A program made the translations under genes and the position numbers. Under the pieces are notes generated by a model, which did not search any database, was not told where the DNA came from, and saw nothing but the letters and a program-made list of their open reading frames with translations. From Prorocentrum cordatum (Eukaryota; Sar; Dinophyceae; Prorocentrales; Prorocentraceae): a DNA stretch of 64,000 nucleotides. Where the stretch lies: positions 45,001 through 109,000 of the forward strand of contig CAUYUJ010022554.1 of NCBI GenBank assembly GCA_963575745.1, in the 5' to 3' direction. This document shows positions 59,880 through 64,000 of the stretch, piece after piece (the first letter of the stretch is position 1; every line of letters begins with the position of its first letter).

Positions 59880-60740
59880 AATGTATTTCCCTGCGGGAAG
59901 TGCCCAGTTGAAAGATCACCGTCTGAGATTCGTCAGTCCTGCCAAAACAGTTTTTCTGCGACTTCAACGCCGCGAGTCAACGTTACTGTTGCTTCTTGAC
60001 GATCCCGAGCTGTGCCAGAACGCCGTTCCGCGGACTTCAACTCCATGAATCAACATGACTGTGGCGCCCTGGCAGTCCTAAACTGTGCCGGAACGCCAGT
60101 CCTGGGGCGGCTAATCTTCGAGCCTGCTTTACATTTAAGACGAACGTGCGCGGCGCTAAGGCGAGAGCCGCATTTCGACAAGGAACTGCCTGCTATCCGT
60201 GAAGGTCTTGCAATATTCAGAGGCGAATGCGCGCGGCGCGGCGGGGAGGCGAGAGCCACATGTTGAAAACCGCCCGCCCTCCATCTGTGAAGCTCTCGCA
60301 CATTTTTACGACGAATGCGCGCGGCGCTATTGCGAGAGCCACATTATGAAAAGCAACGGCCTTCCGTCCATCCGTCAAGCTCTCGCGAACTCTTGCGACG
60401 AATGCGCGCGTCTCTAAGGCGAGAGCCACACTATGAAAAGGACTCGCCCTCCATCCGTGAAGCTCCTGCAAACTTTTCAGACGAATGTGCGCGGCGCGAA
60501 GGCGAGAGCCACACTATGAAAAGGACCCGCCCTCCATCCGTGAAGCTCCTGCAAACTTTTCAGACGAATGTGCGCGGCGCGAAGGCGAGAGCCACATTTT
60601 GGAAACGGCCCTCCATCTGTGAAGCTCTTCCAGCTTGTAAATTACAGGATCATCAGTGGTGAGGAAGTCTCAGGCGAAACGCCAGGCCCGCCCTACCCAC
60701 ACGTCGCGAGGTGCGACAGGGAGGAGCTATTCATCGCAGA
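59880..60740 (-). repeat. Rep-E composite, reverse copy, with 82-88-bp tandem units
   Basis: The GCGAGAGCC marker occurs at about 60161, 60249, 60332, 60419, 60502 and 60584, a period of 82-88 bp. Each unit has GCGCGGCGC, AAGGCGAGAGCCACA, GCCCTCCATCCGTGAAGCTC and CAGACGAATG. To its left lie two GACTTCAACxCC units (59951-60110), to its right AGGCGAAACGCCAGGCCCGC and CGACAGGGAGGAGCTATTC. The order is the mirror image of 8807-10205. Confidence 0.8.
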
Positions 60741-60829
60741 CGCCTGCGGCGAATCACCGCCGCCCCCTGCCTGTTGGAATCGCCCATGTGGCCGAGCGTT
60801 GTGGCAAGAACTCTGCCAAGCTATCGGAC

Positions 60830-61440
60830 CATATGTTCTCCCAGCCGTTGTGGAAGCCGAGCCTCTTGGAGGCATCTTGGGGGCCTCCTTGGGCCTCTTG
60901 GGGGCCTTTGGGGGCTTCTTGGGGCGCCTCTTTGCCCGTCTTAGGGCGTTCCTGGCCCGTCTGACGCCGTCTGAAGCCGTCTTGGGGGCCTCTCTGGGCC
61001 GACTTGGAGGCCTCTTGGGGTGCTCCAGGCCATCTTGGGCGTCTTGGAGGCCTCTTGGGCCGTCTTGGGGCTGTCTTGGGGGGTCTCTTGGGCCGTTCTG
61101 GGGCCATCTGGGAGGCCTCTTGGACGGACTTTGAGCGATATTTGGGTGCTCTTGGGTCGTCTTTGGCTATCGGAAAGCTGAACAGAAGCGTACACCAAAA
61201 CCATTCAACAACGTATGGAAACTCAGTGATTTGGGCACCTTCGGGCCTTCGTGGAAGACCTCTTGGAGGCCTTTTCGGCCACCTCCAGGACATTTTGGGC
61301 CGTCTTGGGCTCTCTTGGACCATCTTGGCGATCTTGAAGGCATCTTGGGACCATCTTGGGAGACCGTGTTGGGCTGTCTTGAGGCCGTCTTAGCCGTCTT
61401 GGAAGCAGCTTGGCCGGCATGAAGGCCATATTGATGCAAA
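60830..61440 (+). repeat. Rep-C copy 3
   Basis: A minisatellite of CTTGGGGGCCTCTTGG units (60865-61165), a spacer GGAAAGCTGAACAGAAGCG to TCAGTGATTTGGGCACC (61167-61235), and a second minisatellite (61236-61420). The ends differ from copies 1 and 2. Confidence 0.7.
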
Positions 61441-61639
61441 TCTTGACAGAGAGAGCCGACGGGAGGGGCACCGGCCCGGCGTGCTGAGCCGAAGTTCCAG
61501 GGGGAGTTCTTTTGGAAATGACCACAAGCAAAAGCAGTAGGGTCCAGCTTGCCAGGCACCCCTGTGGCAAGCCAACAGGGGGCGGCAGATCTAGTGGCAT
61601 TCGGCCCCTCCCGCCACAGTGCCAGGGTTGCGGATCACA

Positions 61640-62220
61640 GTTTTCTGGAATGCTTCTTTCGGTCTCTTCGGAGCGCCTTCGGGGGCCTCTTTAGGGGCGA
61701 GCCTTTGAGGGGCCTTTGGGGGGCCTCTTGGAGCCTCTTTGGGGCCTCTCGGGGCCTCTCGGGGCCAAGGCTTCGAAATGTTTGTCTTTGGGCCCTCTTG
61801 GGCGCCTCTTGGGCCGTCTTGGGGCCTTCTTGGGCTGTCTTGGGGCCGTCTTGGGGGCCTCTGGGGCAGTTTTCGGGCGATCTTGGGGGCCTCCTTGGCA
61901 GTCTTGGAGCGTCGGGAAGCCGGAATGGCGAGAAGGTCAACATCCTTCAAACGCTTAGGGAAATTAATGATTTGTGCCTCTTGGGGCCCTCTTTGGGAGG
62001 CCTCTTGGGACGTTTTGGGGGCTTCTAGGGCCGTCTTGAGGCCATCTTGGACGTCTTGGAGCGATCGTTCGGCGATTCGAGACCCTCTTGGACCGTCTTC
62101 GGGGGGCCTCTTGGGGCTCTCTTTTCCGGTCTTGGGGCGATCTTGGCTCGGAAAAAGTTGAGCGGCAAGCCGTGCCAAGCCCTGGGAGATTTGGCAATTT
62201 GGGCTCTGGGCCCTTGAAGA
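61640..62220 (+). repeat. Rep-C copy 4
   Basis: Minisatellite 61660-61910, spacer GGGAAGCCGGAATGGCGAG to AATTAATGATTTGTGCC (61912-61980), minisatellite 61980-62150, and a third partial spacer GGAAAAAGTTGAGCGGCAAG (62152). Confidence 0.7.
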
Positions 62221-62352
62221 CTCCTCAGGACGGAGGGTCGAAGCTTAGAGGATTAGTCACAGTACTGGAGGACACGCCCATTCCGTGCCCCATCGGCACG
62301 GTGGCGGAACAGGAAAATGGATCGAGGCCTTTCGATGGTTTCTTGGGGCATT

Positions 62353-62485
62353 CTTTGATGGGCCTGTTTTCCACCACCCCCACCACCAGAAGTAGGAGGT
62401 GGAGGATGAGGAGGAGGAAGAAGAGGAGGAGGAGGACCCCCCTCCTACTTCTCTGGTGGTGGTGGAAAACAAGCCCACCATTCTG
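62353..62485. repeat. Inverted-repeat hairpin with a (GGA)n centre, copy 2
   Basis: The left arm GATGGGCCTGTTTTCCACCA then CACCAGAAGTAGGAGG faces the right arm CCTCCTACTTCTCTGG then GTGGAAAACAAGCCCACC. The purine centre is about 45 bp. The arms, about 45 bp, are longer and cleaner than those at 45197-45340. Confidence 0.8.
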
Positions 62486-62644
62486 GGAGCCAAAGTGGGT
62501 CATGGATGCGGTTATTCGGGTGCCTCGGCAGCCGGGGGGCATGTATGTATTTGGCCAATCCCATGGCCCGACCGCATCCATGTCAACCGCCTGCTGAGGG
62601 CGGTGGTTCTGGATAGATCCCCGCCTCGCAGGGGGCAACAACGT

Positions 62645-62840
62645 TAGGGGGAAGTTTTGGGCTCGAGGTTTTCGGATGCTCCGTAGAATCTCGGCCGGTT
62701 TCTGGTCTCGGGGTGGTTTCCAGCACTTGCGCCTCGTCGAGAGCGTTCCAGGGGTGCCGGGGTCGCCCCGAACGGCCGGCGGAGGTCCGAATTCATTGGG
62801 GCCCCATCGCCGATGTCAGCTCCACGTTTCCCCCCCCTGA
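62645..62840 (+). repeat. Rep-D copy with extended head
   Basis: GGGCTCGAGGTTTTCGG, TTTCCAGCACTTGCGCCTCG, GGGGTGCCGGGGTCG and GGGGCCCCATCGCCGATG follow the order of 7225-7400. Confidence 0.55.
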
Positions 62841-63415
62841 GCTGGTCCCCCCTAGCGTTCCCGCTCACGCCCCCTTCTCGCTTCTCTTTGCCCATCCCAG
62901 GGTCCATACAGATCCGAGCGATCCAATGCGACATCGATCGTGGCCAGCCCGATCCGATTCGATTCAAATGTTCAGACGATCGTATGCGGCCCGATGTTCT
63001 TGCGTGGCGTCGTCGTGCATTCTGGCGCAGCCGACCAAACCCGAGTTCTCGCTTCGAACATGACTGATCAGGGGGGGAACAGAAAACATACAAAACTACA
63101 CTCCGATGTCCAGGAACATATGTGAAGTGGACGGGAAGGTGACAATCCAGATATACATGTCAGGATATAAGAAGTCGTGCGATTCGTGTATTTTGTTTCT
63201 GTCTCCCCGGGCCCCTTCAACTCGTCTTGCCGTCCTCCTCCCTGCCTCCTGCTTCCCACTCCCTGCTTCGCCCCTCCGCGTTTCTCTGCGAAAACCCCTC
63301 TCCTTCACGTTCCTCCCGATCCCCCCACTGCAGTCGTTGCATGCCAGGGCGCACTTCTGACTGCGAGCTTTGGCACCCGCTCTTCGCTCCTGTTCTCTTC
63401 CCAAAGTCCCCTCGA
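62841..63415. other. No recognisable gene
   Basis: GATCCGATTCGATTC (62949) recalls the words at 54310-54485. The rest is unremarkable. Confidence 0.4.
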
Positions 63416-63545
63416 GTCATGAAACAATCACGACGGAAGCCTTTTCGCTATGTTCGGTTTCCGGGGACCCTCACCAGGCCTGGACCGTCACAAAACCACT
63501 CAGGATGAAAAACCGGTCCTGGGGAATGGGTCGAGACTCGGGAGT
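63416..63545 (+). repeat. Rep-H end fragment
   Basis: TCATGAAACAATCACGACGG, TTTTCGCTATGTTCGGTTTC, GGACCGTCACAAAACCACTC and GATGAAAAACCGGTCCTGGG. Confidence 0.6.
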
Positions 63546-63699
63546 CTTGAGACGGGGGTCAGTGCAAACGGGGGTCAGCCAGAGCGCCAGATCTTACAGG
63601 ATCCCGCGGACCCAGGGATGCATTGACCTGGGCTTGCGCGCAGCGGGATCTTGCAGGGCCTGACTGGCCTGGGTTTGCGTTGACCCGGGCCAGTACGTC

Positions 63700-63745
63700 C
63701 CCGAGGAGGAGGACGAGGAGGAGAAGGAGGAAGAGGAGGAGGGGT
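63700..63745. repeat. (GGA)n microsatellite
   Basis: GAG/GGA tract. Confidence 0.88.
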
Positions 63746-64000
63746 CGATGTTCTGAGAGAACATGACGTCGGGGGACTGCGTTTTTCCCCCTCCCTCTTT
63801 CTCTTACCTCTTCCCCTCCCTCCCTCGTGCTCGGAGGAGAGGTCGATCTCACAGTGCTGGCGACGTGCAACAGTCGTGTACCTCTAGTCAGAGAGGGCGG
63901 CGCGGCGGTCCCTGCTGGCTACATGCCTACTTGGTCATCACCGGTGGGCTACAGAAAGATGAGGTTTCTATGTGGCTCACAACAGGCCACTCGATTGTGG
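63746..64000. other. No recognisable feature to the window end
   Basis: Mixed sequence with a pyrimidine-rich patch at 63785-63835. Confidence 0.4.

Noticed and set aside
1-64000. Ribosome-binding sites, operons, bacterial promoters and terminators
   Set aside because: Gene style and repeats are eukaryotic, and GGAGG words are simply microsatellite units.
1-64000. tRNA, rRNA, snRNA genes and telomere repeats
   Set aside because: No cloverleaf boxes, rRNA-like blocks or TTTAGGG-type runs were recognised by eye; a covariance search was not possible.

Overview
This window reads as nuclear DNA of a large-genome eukaryote, most likely a dinoflagellate. That is an inference from several traits: the visibly GC-rich sequence, very abundant polypurine/polypyrimidine microsatellites, non-LTR retroelements carrying EEP-type endonuclease, reverse transcriptase (RT) and RNase H domains in styles I associate with dinoflagellates, and the absence of operons, Shine-Dalgarno-led genes or any continuous host gene. 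The species cannot be named from the sequence. A 100-base run of N (37429-37528) marks an assembly gap.

Layout. 0.9-3.5 kb holds a decayed LINE-type RT pseudogene, a 35-base poly(A) tract and two unrecognised coding-like segments. 3.5-28.4 kb is repeat-dominated. It contains (CCT)n/(GGA)n, (GAC)n/(GTC)n, (CAT)n and (TA)n microsatellites, an 11-copy ~225-bp satellite array, several dispersed repeat families present in two to eight copies and often in both orientations, and miniature inverted-repeat elements. A few short coding-like islands lie among them: an EF-hand loop, one membrane helix, one Cys-rich stretch and one coiled-coil-like stretch. 28.6-50.3 kb is a cluster of four retroelements, all on the + strand. 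L2 (28638-33853) and L3 (33932-37428, cut by the gap) stand head to tail, followed by L4 (38542-43578) and L5 (about 45558-50100). 50.3-64.0 kb is again mixed dispersed repeats, including second copies of the families seen in the left half.

The retroelements fall into two kinds. L2, probably with the remnant L1, has an EEP endonuclease ending in a Ser-Asp-His motif, an RT with an LDxxxxFD-type motif A, and an RNase H-like region whose motifs run in circularly permuted order. L3, L4 and L5 share another RT type with an 'AGNSxLREA' motif, a D(I/L)xxFY-like motif A and a (W/Y)(V/I)DD motif C. L4 and L5 add a canonical-order RNase H and a C-terminal Cys/His zinc motif. None has a fully open frame. 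Many of the frame breaks coincide with G or C homopolymers and could be sequence errors rather than decay.

No tRNA, rRNA, CRISPR, operator or riboswitch could be supported. The most promising items are the permuted RNase H of L2, the 225-bp satellite flanked by its own parental direct repeats, a hAT-like MITE pair with target-site duplications and an empty-site paralogue, and the bipartite CTTGGGG minisatellite element present four times.
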